A stretch of DNA of 52,332 bases from Bacteroidales bacterium (GCA_016285145.1 JAEEQE010000018.1:1-52332); one strand, 5' to 3'; counted from the first letter of the stretch, positions 43,497 to 51,035 are shown. The notes: generated by a model not told the origin, from the sequence alone. A program made the numbers and translations.

Positions 43497-45032
43497 ATGG
43501 CCAAGATACGCAAACCCACGGACAAGCAGCTGCTCAAGGAATGGGAGGAATACTACAGCCAGTTCATCTCCGACGTGGAGGTTGACAGCTCCGAAAGCGA
43601 GATAGAGCGGCAGAAACGCATCGCGCATCTGGAGGCCAATCCGGAAGAGTGGTTCAAATACTATTTCCCGAAATACTGCACCGCCGAACCCGCACCGTTC
43701 CACATCGCGGCCACCAGACGCCTGTTCGCGCACCGCCGCTGGTACGAAGTTCGGGCGTGGAGCCGCGAGCTGGCCAAGTCGGCGCGTTCCATGTTCGAGG
43801 TGCTCTACTTGGCCCTCACTGGCAAGATCCGTAACTTCCTGCTGGTGTCCAACAGCTACGACAACGCCTGCCGCCTCATGCTGCCGTTCAGGATGCAGCT
43901 GGAGAAGAACCTGCGCATCATCAACGACTACGGAGAGCAGAAGGTGGAAGGGCACTGGGAGGACGGCGAGTTCGTCGCCAAGTGCGGCTGCTCGTTCAGA
44001 GCCTTGGGTGCGGGGCAGTCTCCCCGTGGCACCCGCAACGAGGCCGCCCGCCCCGACTTCATCCTCATCGACGATATAGACACTGACGAGGAGTGCCGCA
44101 ATCCTGACCGTATCAAACAGAAATGGGACTGGATCGAGCAGGCACTCATCCCCACCATCTCCGTGTCCGGCGACGCCCGCATCCTGTTCAACGGAAACGT
44201 CATCGCCAAAGACTGCTGCATCGCCCGCGCCGGCAAGGCTGCCGACAAGTTCGACATTGTGAACATCCGCGACAAAAACGGAAAATCGTCCTGGAGCAAG
44301 AACAGCGAGGAGGATATTGACTTCATCCTCTCCAAAATCAGCACCCGCGCCGCCCAGCAGGAATACTACAACAACCCGCTGTCGGAAGGCGACGTGTTCA
44401 AGGAGCTCACGTGGGGCAAGGTCCCCAAGACCAACCGTTTCCGGTACATCATCATCTACGGAGACCCCTCGCCATCCAACTCCAAGAACAAGGCCGGATC
44501 CATGAAGGCAATCAGTGCCGTGGGACTGCTCGACGGCATCTATTACATTCTGGACTGCCGCCTCGACCACGCCACCAACGCCGAGTTCGTGGACTGGTTC
44601 TACGACATCAACGAGGGTTTCGGCAGCACCTCCGCGCAGCTCTACAACTACGTGGAGAACAACACCCTTCAGGATCCTTTCTACGAGCAGGTCTTCAAAC
44701 CCCTGTTCGCGGCCAAGGCGAAGGAGAAGGGCTACTATCTGAATATGGTGCCCGACACCCGCAGCAAACCGGACAAATACGACCGCATAGAGGGCAATTT
44801 GGAACCACTCAACCGGGAATGCCGCCTTGTACTTAATGAGGCAAAGCGGGGCAACCCACATATGGAGCGGCTGGCAGAACAGTTCCTGCTGGTGAGCCCG
44901 CAGCTCAAGGCTCCCGCCGACGGACCCGACAGTGTGGAGGGCGGCGTGTTTGTCGCCGGGCAGAAGGCCCTGGAGCGGTCAGGGGAAATGCTGACTATGG
45001 GCAGGCGCCCACGCAATAAACGACGTGTTTAA
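43497..45032 (+). CDS. Large terminase (Mu gp28-like)
   Basis: A 511-residue DNA-packaging motor. ATPase domain: SRELAKSARSM at residues ~95-105 (Walker A-like, diverged), LLVSNSYDNACRLM, and the Walker B FILIDDIDTDEE. Nuclease domain: IIIYGDPSPSNSKNKAGSMKAISAVG (first catalytic Asp), ILDCRLDHATNAEFVDWFYD, and a late NREC.LVLNEAKRGNPHMERLAEQFL. The frame is open from 43,224, but the ATG at 43,497 gives the family start and follows the small subunit directly. Mu-like phages package by headful after transposition. Confidence 0.87.
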   Translation: MAKIRKPTDKQLLKEWEEYYSQFISDVEVDSSESEIERQKRIAHLEANPEEWFKYYFPKYCTAEPAPFHIAATRRLFAHRRWYEVRAWSRELAKSARSMFEVLYLALTGKIRNFLLVSNSYDNACRLMLPFRMQLEKNLRIINDYGEQKVEGHWEDGEFVAKCGCSFRALGAGQSPRGTRNEAARPDFILIDDIDTDEECRNPDRIKQKWDWIEQALIPTISVSGDARILFNGNVIAKDCCIARAGKAADKFDIVNIRDKNGKSSWSKNSEEDIDFILSKISTRAAQQEYYNNPLSEGDVFKELTWGKVPKTNRFRYIIIYGDPSPSNSKNKAGSMKAISAVGLLDGIYYILDCRLDHATNAEFVDWFYDINEGFGSTSAQLYNYVENNTLQDPFYEQVFKPLFAAKAKEKGYYLNMVPDTRSKPDKYDRIEGNLEPLNRECRLVLNEAKRGNPHMERLAEQFLLVSPQLKAPADGPDSVEGGVFVAGQKALERSGEMLTMGRRPRNKRRV

Positions 45033-45054
45033 CCTTAAATGTTTCACCAAAAAA

Positions 45055-45300
45055 ATGATTGAATTATGCAAACGACTTATCAGGTATCTTCAGGTACGCA
45101 ACGCCATCCGTCATGCAGACAGGATGCAAAAGTTAACCGGCAAACGCCACTATGTTATACAAGTGTTCGGAAAGATCAGGGTGTACGACCGCTTTCGTAT
45201 CAACCTGCTTATAAGACAGGGAATCCTGCACAAAAGGCTTAAGGACAGCGTGGAGCTGACCCAGGTGTGCCTCTATTACACAAAACCCAAAAACGATTAG
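45055..45300 (+). CDS. Small basic protein, function unknown
   Basis: An 81-residue, very basic protein (MIELCKRLIRYLQVRNAIRH, then KRHYVIQVFGKIRVYDRFRINLLIRQGILHKRLKD). The ATG at 45,055 is used; the frame also allows a GTG at 45,025 that overlaps the terminase stop. The YVIQVFGKIRVYDR strand-turn-strand suggests a small folded domain. Conserved small genes occur at this place in related prophages, but I recognise no family. Confidence 0.65.
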   Translation: MIELCKRLIRYLQVRNAIRHADRMQKLTGKRHYVIQVFGKIRVYDRFRINLLIRQGILHKRLKDSVELTQVCLYYTKPKND

Positions 45301-45304
45301 CGAT

Positions 45305-45718
45305 ATGTACCTGCAACCCGAAGACCTCGAAAGAGGCGCACGCGGCGAACATATCGCCGTGGTGGCCCGCAATGTTGAAAATATGAACCAGGCTATCGTC
45401 GAGGCGCAGGCCGAAGTGGAGAGCTATCTCACCGCCCGTTACGACATCCGCGCCGAATTCGCCAAGACAGGCAGAGGCCGCCTGCCCATGGTGGTGAAGC
45501 TCGTGAGGGACATCGCCCTCTACAACTGCTTCTGCATCGCCAGCCCCGTGTCGATGCCCGAAAGCCGCGTCAAGGCCTACGACAATGCTATCCGCTACCT
45601 CAAGGAGGTGCAAGCCGAGCGGGCCTCAATCGATGGGCTGACCCGCCTCACCGGACCCACCGGCACTTCCTCCTACGTCTCCTTTGGAGGCAACCGTAAA
45701 CGCAAAAACCAATACTGA
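45305..45718 (+). CDS. DUF1320 head-tail connector (Mu gp36-like)
   Basis: A 137-residue protein (MYLQPEDLERGARGEHIAVVARN ... EAQAEVESYLTARYDIRAEFAKTGRGRLPMVVKLVRDIALYNCFC). The EAQAEVESYLTARYD..FA......R...V..IVRDIALY.C pattern defines the Mu gp36/DUF1320 family, adaptor proteins at the portal. Here the gene lies before the portal; in Mu it follows the capsid. It has a 3-bp gap to the portal gene. Confidence 0.85.
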   Translation: MYLQPEDLERGARGEHIAVVARNVENMNQAIVEAQAEVESYLTARYDIRAEFAKTGRGRLPMVVKLVRDIALYNCFCIASPVSMPESRVKAYDNAIRYLKEVQAERASIDGLTRLTGPTGTSSYVSFGGNRKRKNQY

Positions 45719-45721
45719 CCC

Positions 45722-47035
45722 ATGGCTGTAAAGAGAAAACAGGGGAAGACCCCCGACAACATCATAGTGCAGAACATCCAGATCCACAACGCCCCGCACA
45801 ACACACAGGACATTGAGAACTGGAAGAACGCCATCCGGGCGTTCGAGAACATCACCAACCCGAACCGCACGTACCTCTACGACCTCTACGATGACATCCT
45901 GCTCGACGGGCAGATTGAGGCCACCTGGGGCAAGCGCCGCGATGCGGTGCTCAACAAGGAACTGGTGTTCGTGCGCGACGGCGTGGAGGATGAGGAGATC
46001 ACCTCCCTGCTCAACTCGCCCGATATGCGGCTGCTCATCCGCGACCTTCACGACAGCATCGCCTGGGGCTATACGCTCATCCAGGTGAACAATGTGTATT
46101 ACGATGAGGATGAGGAGACCTACAAAATCGACTACGACCTCATACCCCGCAAACACGTGCATCCGGAGGAGGGCTTCGAGTGCGTGAGCCGCCAGCAGTC
46201 ATTAGTGTCGAAAGATTGGCTGTACAGGGAGCAGCCGTTGGCCAACTACATGCTTTGGGCGGGCGACCCAACCGACAAAGGGCTGTTCGTAAAGGCGGCG
46301 CAGTATGTCATTTACAAGCGCGGCGGCTTCGGCGACTGGAGCCAGTTCGCCGAGATGTTCGGGATGCCTTTCCGCGAGCTGATCTACGACGACTACGACG
46401 AGGCCACCCGCGCCAAGCTGGAGCAGGGGCTTCAGGAGTGGGGCAGTTCCGGCTACAGCATCCACCCGCGCAGCACCGAACTGAAGATCCATGAGACCGG
46501 CGGCAGCACCGGCAGCAACGAGGTGTATGACCGCCTCATCCAGGCCTGCGATGCCTCCATCTCCAAGATCATCCTCGGCAACACCCTCACCACCGAGCAG
46601 GGCGACCGTGGCGCACGCTCACTGGGCGATGTTCACAAAGAGGTGGAGGAGGCCAAAACCGACAGCGACCAGCGTTTCCTGCTCGCCGTGCTCAACACCC
46701 GCTTCCGCAGCATCCTCAAACGCTTCGGTGTCAACGTCACCGGCGGCGTGATCTGGTACCAGTCGCCAGACAAGGACTGGTACGAGCTGCAGGTGAAATG
46801 GAATGTCATCAACTCCATCAGCGACAAACTGCCCATCGATGACGACTACATCTACGAGGAGTTCGACATCCCCAAGCCCGACAACTACGAGGAGCTGAAG
46901 GAGGAGCTGCGCATGGCACACAGTTTCACCCCCTTTGAAACACCGTTGCAAAACCCGTTGAAGGAGGATGAAACCGGCAGACCAAGGCGCGGATCCAACA
47001 ACCTGCTCAACCGGCTGAAGAGTTTTTTCTTCTGA
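45722..47035 (+). CDS. Portal protein (DUF935, Mu gp29-like)
   Basis: A 437-residue protein forming the dodecameric DNA gate. Family segments: RTYLYDLYDDILLDGQIEATWGKRRDAVLNKELVF, DSIAWGYTLIQVNNVYYDEDEET, YVIYKRGGFGDWSQFAEMFGMPFRELIYDDYDEATRAKLEQGLQEWGSSGYSIHP, and ISKIILGNTLTTEQGDRGARSLGDVHKEVEEAKTDSDQRFL. It ends LKSFFF-stop. The six T before the stop, a spacer and a hairpin form a possible -1 frameshift signal into the MuF gene. Confidence 0.9.
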   Translation: MAVKRKQGKTPDNIIVQNIQIHNAPHNTQDIENWKNAIRAFENITNPNRTYLYDLYDDILLDGQIEATWGKRRDAVLNKELVFVRDGVEDEEITSLLNSPDMRLLIRDLHDSIAWGYTLIQVNNVYYDEDEETYKIDYDLIPRKHVHPEEGFECVSRQQSLVSKDWLYREQPLANYMLWAGDPTDKGLFVKAAQYVIYKRGGFGDWSQFAEMFGMPFRELIYDDYDEATRAKLEQGLQEWGSSGYSIHPRSTELKIHETGGSTGSNEVYDRLIQACDASISKIILGNTLTTEQGDRGARSLGDVHKEVEEAKTDSDQRFLLAVLNTRFRSILKRFGVNVTGGVIWYQSPDKDWYELQVKWNVINSISDKLPIDDDYIYEEFDIPKPDNYEELKEELRMAHSFTPFETPLQNPLKEDETGRPRRGSNNLLNRLKSFFF

Positions 47036-47055
47036 GGACAGGCCGCGACCTGTCC
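47023..47055 (+). promoter_or_regulatory. Candidate programmed -1 frameshift signal, portal to MuF
   Basis: Heptamer T-TTT-TTC at 47,023-47,029 in the portal frame (AGT-TTT-TTC-TTC-TGA). Then a 6-nt spacer (47,030-47,035) and a perfect 7-bp stem, GGACAGG (47,036-47,042) with CCTGTCC (47,049-47,055), loop CCGCGA. After the shift the frame reads LLRTGRDLSVRNALAELDNL, straight into MuF. All three parts have textbook register and spacing. Confidence 0.55.
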
Positions 47056-48285
47056 GTCCGCAACGCCCTGGCAGAACTTGACAACCTTTACTTCCACGGC
47101 AGCACCGCCGAGGCCATCGACGCGCTGCTCTCCTTTCCCACGCTCTACAACCTCTCCAAGCGGGAATTGTACGAGAAGGTGATCCGGGATGTGACGGAGG
47201 GCAAGGTCGGCACCATCCACCCGGATGTCTATCAAGCCTACTCCGACAACCTGCGCAAGGCCGTGAGCAGTGTGTTCCGCTCAGACGACTACGGTGACAA
47301 ATACTTCGACCTGCAGGCACAGCTGCAGAGCAATGTGAGCCGCTTTGCCGCATACAAGGCCTACCACCTCACCGAACAGCTGAAAAAGCAGCGTGAGAAA
47401 TGGACCGACGATGACGAATACCGGAAGGTGGCCAAGGCGGTGCTCAACACCTTCAACCGCTACCAGGCGGCGGAGTACAACACCGCCACCGCCCGTGCCC
47501 GTACCGCGAAGCAGTGGACCGACTTCACCTCCGCCCCCATCGCCAATGAGCTATACCCGAACCTGAAATGGCTGCCCTCGCGCAGCGCGAACCCCAGGGA
47601 GGAACACATTGTGTTCTATGGGCTGGTGCTGCCCAAGACCGACCCCTTCTGGCAGGAGAACCAGCCGGGCAACCTCTGGAACTGCAAGTGCGACTGGGAG
47701 GAGACCGACGAACCAGCAGCTATAGAACGTCCCGCCACTGTCTGCGCCAGAGGCCTCGAAGGCAACCCCGCAGAGACCGGCGAGATTTTCACCAAGGAAT
47801 GCACGTACTTCAAACAAGCGGGGAGAAATCGACGGGAAAGAGATGAAGTTGAAAAAGTTTGTGAGAACAGCAATAAAAAGACAACCTTGGATATGGCAGC
47901 CAATTCAATTGCGAATAAACAAGGTAAATGCTGGATTGGAGCTGAAGAAAAGGTCGTTGAATACAATATGAAACAACTCAATCACTATGTTGATTCTTTG
48001 TTTGGAAACCAAAAGCTATTCTGGTTAAAAAATGCTATCATAGAGCAATTGCCTAAGATTGTCGAATCTTCCGAATGTGTTGGAAGAAAAGAATCAGATA
48101 CAACGCATAATACGGCTAAAAAGACACTAAAACTAAAAAATGCAACCGATTACTTCTATTATTTTGAGACTAAGCTACCAAATGGCGAAACCGTCTATAT
48201 TCACCTTGGGAGGTGGCGAGAAACACAAATAATGTATATCTATGCGATCACAAAGAATCTCCCTGAAAATATAGAAACGATTTAA
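47030..48285 (+). CDS. MuF head morphogenesis protein with C-terminal toxin-like extension
   Basis: The frame is open from 46,972 but has no ATG before the conserved sequence; a TTG at 47,167 would truncate it. Either a -1 shift from the portal or a non-ATG start is needed. The MuF domain occupies ~47,080-47,720 and ends with its signature PREEHIVFYGLVLPKTDPFW then PGNLWNCKCDWEETD. From ~47,830 composition becomes AT-rich and a separate domain begins (LNHYVDSLFGNQKLFWLKNAIIEQLPKIVESSE ... DYFYYFETKLPNGETVYIHLG then RWRETQIMYIYAITKN). Its helix followed by beta-sheet pattern recalls BECR-fold nucleases found fused to MuF in phages (PBECR type). That toxin would be packaged in heads and delivered; function is inferred. 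Confidence 0.8.
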
Positions 48286-48329
48286 ACAAAGTCCAGCAAA
48301 TACGCCCCGACACAAGTTTAAACCGTTTC
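48274..48329. repeat. Inverted repeat over the MuF stop codon
   Basis: Arms of 14 nt (GAAACGATTTAAAC at 48,274-48,287; GTTTAAACCGTTTC at 48,316-48,329) with one mismatch, separated by 28 nt. The MuF stop is in the left arm. It may terminate transcription or be a recombination scar. Confidence 0.75.
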
Positions 48330-48331
48330 TA

Positions 48332-48399
48332 CGCTGCAAAAATACAAAAATTTCAATATACAACAAATGGTGATGAAAAAAAATTGTATTTTTGCAGCG
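48332..48399. promoter_or_regulatory. Perfect 16-bp inverted repeat carrying mirror-image -7 boxes
   Basis: CGCTGCAAAAATACAA (48,332-48,347) and TTGTATTTTTGCAGCG (48,384-48,399) are exact reverse complements, 36 nt apart. Each contains TATTTTTG reading outward (minus at 48,344-48,337; plus at 48,387-48,394). The plus box would serve the acidic protein gene at 48,425. The minus one has no obvious gene, since MuF lies on the plus strand there. Confidence 0.75.
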
Positions 48400-48424
48400 C
48401 AAGTTCAATAATAGAACAAACGTG

Positions 48425-48610
48425 ATGAAAAATAACAATTCATTAGAAGAACAAAAACAAGAGTTGATAGACCTTGCCGAAAGAGAATTTGGTGAGGAGT
48501 ATTTTTCTCAATTGGAAAAATCGACTATGGAATATGAAGAAGATGGAGAAGAACATATTCCAGAGTACACACTAACAGTTAACTGTAAAGGAGCTTTTTA
48601 TGCCAACTAG
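48425..48610 (+). CDS. Small acidic protein preceding the SDH protease
   Basis: A 61-residue acidic protein (MKNNNSLEEQKQELIDLAER ... STMEYEEDGEEHIPEYTLTV). The ATG at 48,425 lies 30 nt downstream of a strong -7 box; the longer frame begins inside that box. Its last 11 bases overlap the SDH gene's start, a sign of translational coupling. Charge, size and position would fit an immunity protein for the MuF toxin or an inhibitor/adaptor for the protease. Neither is shown by sequence. Confidence 0.7.
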   Translation: MKNNNSLEEQKQELIDLAEREFGEEYFSQLEKSTMEYEEDGEEHIPEYTLTVNCKGAFYAN

Positions 48611-49526
48611 TAATAAAATTCGAGAAGAAATTCTTAACGCCAAAGGAGCTGCTCAAGATAGTATAAGACGGAAATACATCAAAAGATTATCTGACTATAC
48701 TAAAAGAGACACTATCCTGTATGTTACCGCCTATGCGACAGGTAAAATGACAAATATACCCAGCTCTTTTATTTCTGTCATGAATGATGATGTTCAGGGT
48801 TTTATGTCTGCTGTTCATGGTTTGAAGAATGACAAATTGGATCTAATCATCCATAGTCCTGGCGGATCCGCAGAGGCAGCAGAACAATTGGTCAATTATT
48901 TAAGATCAAAATATAGTCACATACGAGCCATAATACCGCATAGTGCAATGTCTGCTGCTACGATGATAGCCTGTGCATGCGATGAAATAGTAATGGGTAA
49001 ACATTCTGCCATTGGTCCTATTGACCCTCAAATAACTTTTCCAACTCCCACAGGTTATTTCACTGCCCCTGCACAATCAATCATAAGCGAATTTGAAAAA
49101 GCCAAACAGGAAATTATTGCAAATCCAAGTGTCGCCCCTATTTGGGTTAACAAATTAAAGAATCTTCCGCATGGTATCTTGAATATATGTGATAACACCA
49201 TTCAACTTTCCATTGACAAAGTCTCCCTTTGGTTGAAATCTTATATGTTCAAGGACGATCCAGATAAAGAGACAAAATCTGAGCAAATTGCGATGTGGCT
49301 GGGGACAGCCGACAATCATTTGACTCATGGAAGACCTATTCCTTATACTATTGCCAAAAAGCAAGGACTCAAAATAGTTGAATTAGAATCCGATCAAGAA
49401 CTTCAAGATAGAGTTTTATCTGTATTTCATGCATCAATAGTGACAATGGATGTCACTAATTGTGTTAAAATCATCGAAAATCAAAAAGGAGTTGGTAATT
49501 ATCTGCAGCTAAATGTTGGCAGATAG
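48600..49526 (+). CDS. SDH-family serine protease (ClpP/SppA-like fold), phage cargo
   Basis: A 308-residue protein. Segments DTILYVTAYATGKM, LDLIIHSPGGSAEAAEQLVNYLRS, the nucleophile region IIPHSAMSAATMIACACDEIVMG and KHSAIGPIDPQITFP are typical of the SDH proteinase family in the ClpP/crotonase superfamily (Ser in SAMSAATM). The C-terminal half (SEQIAMWLGTADNHLTHGRPIPYTIAKKQGLKI) is also family-like. No signal peptide or membrane helix, so it is cytoplasmic. It is much more AT-rich than the flanking virion genes and is not a usual Mu gene, so it is cargo. The prohead protease is elsewhere, at 41,778. Confidence 0.82.
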   Translation: MPTSNKIREEILNAKGAAQDSIRRKYIKRLSDYTKRDTILYVTAYATGKMTNIPSSFISVMNDDVQGFMSAVHGLKNDKLDLIIHSPGGSAEAAEQLVNYLRSKYSHIRAIIPHSAMSAATMIACACDEIVMGKHSAIGPIDPQITFPTPTGYFTAPAQSIISEFEKAKQEIIANPSVAPIWVNKLKNLPHGILNICDNTIQLSIDKVSLWLKSYMFKDDPDKETKSEQIAMWLGTADNHLTHGRPIPYTIAKKQGLKIVELESDQELQDRVLSVFHASIVTMDVTNCVKIIENQKGVGNYLQLNVGR

Positions 49527-49562
49527 CCAAATCGCAAAAATTTATTAACATTATATAGTATT

Positions 49563-49595
49563 AGCCCGCCTCTTCGCGGGCTTTTGTTATTTTTG
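49563..49595 (+). promoter_or_regulatory. Terminator after the SDH gene and promoter for the next virion gene
   Basis: AGCCCGC (49,563-49,569) and GCGGGCT (49,576-49,582) form a 7-bp stem followed by TTTTGTT. A TATTTTTG box follows immediately (49,588-49,595), 24 nt before the ATG at 49,620. The cargo is therefore insulated from the late genes on this side. Confidence 0.75.
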
Positions 49596-49619
49596 CGGCT
49601 GAAATCAGCTAAAAAAAAG

Positions 49620-50108
49620 ATGACTCCCGAACAATTCAAAAAAGAGATAGACCGTCTCCAGAACGAGTTCAAAGACCTCTTTGACAAGTACGGCCCGACC
49701 ATCGCAGGCAAGACCGCTGTCAGCTATTTCAAAAAGAACTTCCAGAACGAGGGCTGGGGACGGGTGAAGTGGCAAGAGGTGAAACGCCGCACTCCTGGTA
49801 CCAAAGCCTACAAGTCAGCTTCCAAGCATCATCAGGCTCGCACTACCCGTAAGATCCTCGCCGGCGATACCGGCGACCTCGCCCGATCGATTGAGGTCAA
49901 GTATGTGGCCAAGGGGGAGGTGGTCGTCTGGACCGCGCCGTCGGCCTTTACCAAAGAGCCCTACGGGCGCGTACACAACGAAGGCCTCCGGGCGGGCAGG
50001 GGAAGCGGTTTCATCATGCCCAAACGGCAATTTATGGGCGAGAGCGAGCAACTCAATGCCCTCATCGTATCCGAAATAGAACGCAAACTCAAACAAATCG
50101 CAAGATGA
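49620..50108 (+). CDS. Virion morphogenesis protein (Mu gpG/gp31-like)
   Basis: A 162-residue protein (MTPEQFKKEIDRLQNEFKDLFDKYGPTIAGKTAVSYFKKNFQNEGW ... RKILAGDTGDLARSIEVKYVAKGEV). Motifs FF/YF..NF...GW......W and L..TG.L..SI match phage virion morphogenesis / tail completion proteins, which join head and tail. The ATG at 49,620 is chosen because the longer frame starts within the promoter. The GC content returns to that of the other virion genes here. Overlaps the next gene by 4 bases. Confidence 0.82.
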   Translation: MTPEQFKKEIDRLQNEFKDLFDKYGPTIAGKTAVSYFKKNFQNEGWGRVKWQEVKRRTPGTKAYKSASKHHQARTTRKILAGDTGDLARSIEVKYVAKGEVVVWTAPSAFTKEPYGRVHNEGLRAGRGSGFIMPKRQFMGESEQLNALIVSEIERKLKQIAR

Positions 50109-50644
50109 AAAAGCAGCTTTACTTAGCCGTCAAGGAGCGGCTCAAAAACATCCCCGGCGCGGACGGGGAGCCCCTCTTCAGACACTTCGACCTCTGGAAC
50201 CAGCAGGTGGAGTTCATCGAGCAGGAGACCCCGTTCCTCACACCCGCCGTCTTCGTGGAGTTCCTCCCGATGAAGTGGCGCACCCTCGGCAACCGCGTCC
50301 AGGACGCCGACCTTATCACCCGCCTCCATATCGTCACCGAATGGCACGCCCTCACCGCTGACTACACCCCCGACGATGAGGAGGACCAGGCATTGGAATA
50401 TCTCGACATTGTGGACAGCGTGGTGGCCGCTATGCAGAACTTCGCCGCACCCTGCACCAACGCCTGGATGCGCACCCAGACCATCCCTAACCACAACCAC
50501 GAACGCTACGTGGACAGCGTGGAGGAATACATCTGCCGAGTGACGGACACATCTGCCAACACACCGATGACCGGTATGGATGGAAGCGTGATAGTGAAGG
50601 AGGAACAATCCGTGACTGTTGTTCCGGAAATCCGGCACCTGTAA
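50105..50644 (+). CDS. Neck/tail terminator-type protein (Mu gp37-like position)
   Basis: A 179-residue protein (MKKQLYLAVKERLKNIPGAD ... HFDLWNQQVEFIEQETPFLTPAVFVEFLPMKWRTLGNRVQDADLITRLHIVTE). An opening helix followed by PAVFVEF.P..W...G...Q....IT.HIV is the general pattern of tail terminator proteins (gpU/gp37 type). It is the last gene of the rightward late operon and converges on the minus-strand gene at 50,646 with a 1-bp gap. Confidence 0.7.
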   Translation: MKKQLYLAVKERLKNIPGADGEPLFRHFDLWNQQVEFIEQETPFLTPAVFVEFLPMKWRTLGNRVQDADLITRLHIVTEWHALTADYTPDDEEDQALEYLDIVDSVVAAMQNFAAPCTNAWMRTQTIPNHNHERYVDSVEEYICRVTDTSANTPMTGMDGSVIVKEEQSVTVVPEIRHL

Positions 50645-50645
50645 C

Positions 50646-50912
50646 CTAATCAAACAGCGACAGCTGGCGGCGGTTGGTCACCAGCCTGCGGTCGTGCTCA
50701 CTGGCCGCCTGACGCTCCGCCTCCTCAATTTGCCGGTCCAACCCGGTCATATTGATAATCTTGATGAAGGTGGCGTAGCTCATCGGATATATGGGGTTGA
50801 CATACTTGCGCCACACGGCGGCGTAGGTGGTCCATCCTTCCTCATAATGCTGGTTTACGATATCCACAACCTTCTTGCAGTGCAGCAGGTAATTCAGACG
50901 GTTTCGTGCCAT
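50646..50912 (-). CDS. Small helix-turn-helix-like protein with its own promoter
   Basis: An 88-residue protein (MARNRLNYLLHCKKVVDIVNQHY, then TTYAAVWRKYVNPIYPMSYATFIKIINMTGLDRQIEEAERQ). The YPMSYATFIKIINM segment looks like a recognition helix after two short helices. It has a TATTTTTG box (50,937-50,930, minus) 17 nt upstream, separated from earlier genes by a terminator. Last gene of the leftward cluster, it could be a late-gene regulator (Mor/C-like role), inferred from position only. The longer frame from 50,981 crosses the promoter. Confidence 0.7.
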   Translation of the reverse strand: MARNRLNYLLHCKKVVDIVNQHYEEGWTTYAAVWRKYVNPIYPMSYATFIKIINMTGLDRQIEEAERQAASEHDRRLVTNRRQLSLFD

Positions 50913-50929
50913 AATTGTTTTCTTTCCCG

Positions 50930-50960
50930 CAAAAATAAAAAAAACGCCCGCAAAATGCGG
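50930..50960 (-). promoter_or_regulatory. Terminator followed by promoter
   Basis: On the minus strand, CCGCA-TTT-TGCGG (50,960-50,948) is followed by GCG and eight T (50,944-50,937), an intrinsic terminator. The TATTTTTG -7 box of the next gene follows at 50,937-50,930. Confidence 0.7.
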
Positions 50961-50998
50961 ACGTTGCTTCAAAATGTGCATAACTTCATAGTACAGCC

Positions 50999-51033
50999 GT
51001 CATATCATGGCGGCTCTGTCATATCATGGCGGC
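50999..51033. repeat. Two 16-bp direct repeats
   Basis: GTCATATCATGGCGGC occurs at 50,999-51,014 and 51,018-51,033, 19 bp apart, just after the stop of the DnaA-C-like gene. The spacing is close to two helical turns, as for a tandem protein-binding site. Confidence 0.85.
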
Positions 51034-51035
51034 CC

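Noticed and set aside
43479-44861. 460-codon minus-strand ORF
   Set aside because: Antisense shadow of the large terminase, which has clear ATPase and nuclease motifs.
46619-47353. 244-codon minus-strand ORF across the portal-MuF junction
   Set aside because: Antisense to two well-supported phage genes; its translation has low-complexity Cys/Arg/Ser stretches.
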